From positions 3,655-10,305 of the forward strand of contig VBLN01000144.1 of assembly GCA_005878685.1 (NCBI GenBank): a DNA stretch of 6,651 nt, read 5' to 3'. The translations under genes and the position numbers were made by a program. This stretch comes from Deltaproteobacteria bacterium (lineage in GTDB: Bacteria; Desulfobacterota; Binatia; UBA9968). A model generated the notes under the pieces. That model did no database searches and had not been told where the DNA came from. It was given only the letters and a program-made list of their open reading frames with translations. Below, one piece after another: positions 6,558 to 6,651 of the stretch. Position 1 is the stretch's first letter. The number at the start of each line of letters is the position of its first letter.

Positions 6558-6651
6558 CTATTGCAATGTGGACTCGAGCTCCTCGATGGCCCGAAGGGCC
6601 AGAGCGTCGTCTGGATTAAATTGTAAAGCCCCGCGAAACTCTTCCAGGGCT
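6558..6651 (-). CDS. C-terminal end of a TPR-like repeat protein (truncated at window edge)
   Basis: The minus strand shows 30 codons open to the right edge and ending in TAG at 6558-6560. The peptide ends ALEEFRGALQFNPDDALALR followed by AIEELESTLQ. This is the typical second helix of a tetratricopeptide repeat: A..EFR.AL, then the N-P-D-D turn, then the A-L first helix of the next unit or a capping helix. Known: TPR domains mediate protein-protein binding; nothing about the partner or the rest of the protein can be seen. It lies 102 bp before the synthetase on the same strand. A GC-rich inverted repeat within it (GGCCC-GAA-GGGCC) is coding and has no T tract. The frame and the TPR pattern are good evidence for a real gene despite the short length. 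Confidence 0.7.
   Translation of the reverse strand, partial: ALEEFRGALQFNPDDALALRAIEELESTLQ

Noticed and set aside
6587..6601. GGCCC-GAA-GGGCC inverted repeat as a terminator
   Set aside because: It lies inside the TPR coding sequence before the stop codon and has no following T run; probably a coding coincidence.

Overview
The window holds four complete or nearly complete metabolic/housekeeping genes and two genes cut by the window edges. It looks like a chromosomal segment from an uncultured or environmental bacterium with moderately GC-rich coding DNA. The mix is a tripartite tricarboxylate transporter (TctA) permease, a class I (archaeal-type) lysyl-tRNA synthetase, an archaeal-like class III aminotransferase and a TPR protein. 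It would fit deep-branching proteobacterial-type lineages (for example the former Deltaproteobacteria, NC10, Binatota or Tectomicrobia), but this placement is only a guess. No mobile element, CRISPR array, tRNA or rRNA was seen.

Layout from left to right. (1) Positions 1-929, minus strand: the N-terminal 309 residues of a TctA-type permease, running off the left edge. It has a strong Shine-Dalgarno and a possible promoter in the 189-bp gap behind it. (2) 1119-1919, minus: a 266-residue guanidino-group hydrolase of the amidinotransferase/DDAH superfamily. It carries the FTAN motif (Asn68) associated with arginine dihydrolase (ArgZ-type) rather than the Asp expected in arginine deiminases and DDAHs. 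(3) An 84-bp divergent intergenic region with a probable promoter, leading rightward to (4) 2004-3494, plus: an NAD(P)-dependent aldehyde dehydrogenase. (5) A 69-bp AT-rich spacer (3495-3563) built from a degenerate heptamer repeat. (6) 3564-4844, plus: a class III PLP aminotransferase. (7) 4869-6455, minus and convergent: class I lysyl-tRNA synthetase, with a good sigma-70-like promoter at 6517-6545. (8) 6558-6651, minus: the last 30 residues of a TPR-like protein entering from the right edge.

How they may work together: the three central genes can be read as a compact arginine-to-glutamate route. The guanidino hydrolase would give ornithine (plus ammonia and CO2), the aminotransferase would give glutamate semialdehyde, and the aldehyde dehydrogenase would give glutamate. 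A GABA or lysine-type route (aminotransferase plus semialdehyde dehydrogenase) is an alternative for the plus-strand pair. These assignments rest on motifs and neighbourhood only. The TctA permease and the synthetase look like independent transcription units. No stretch longer than about 190 bp lacks a gene.
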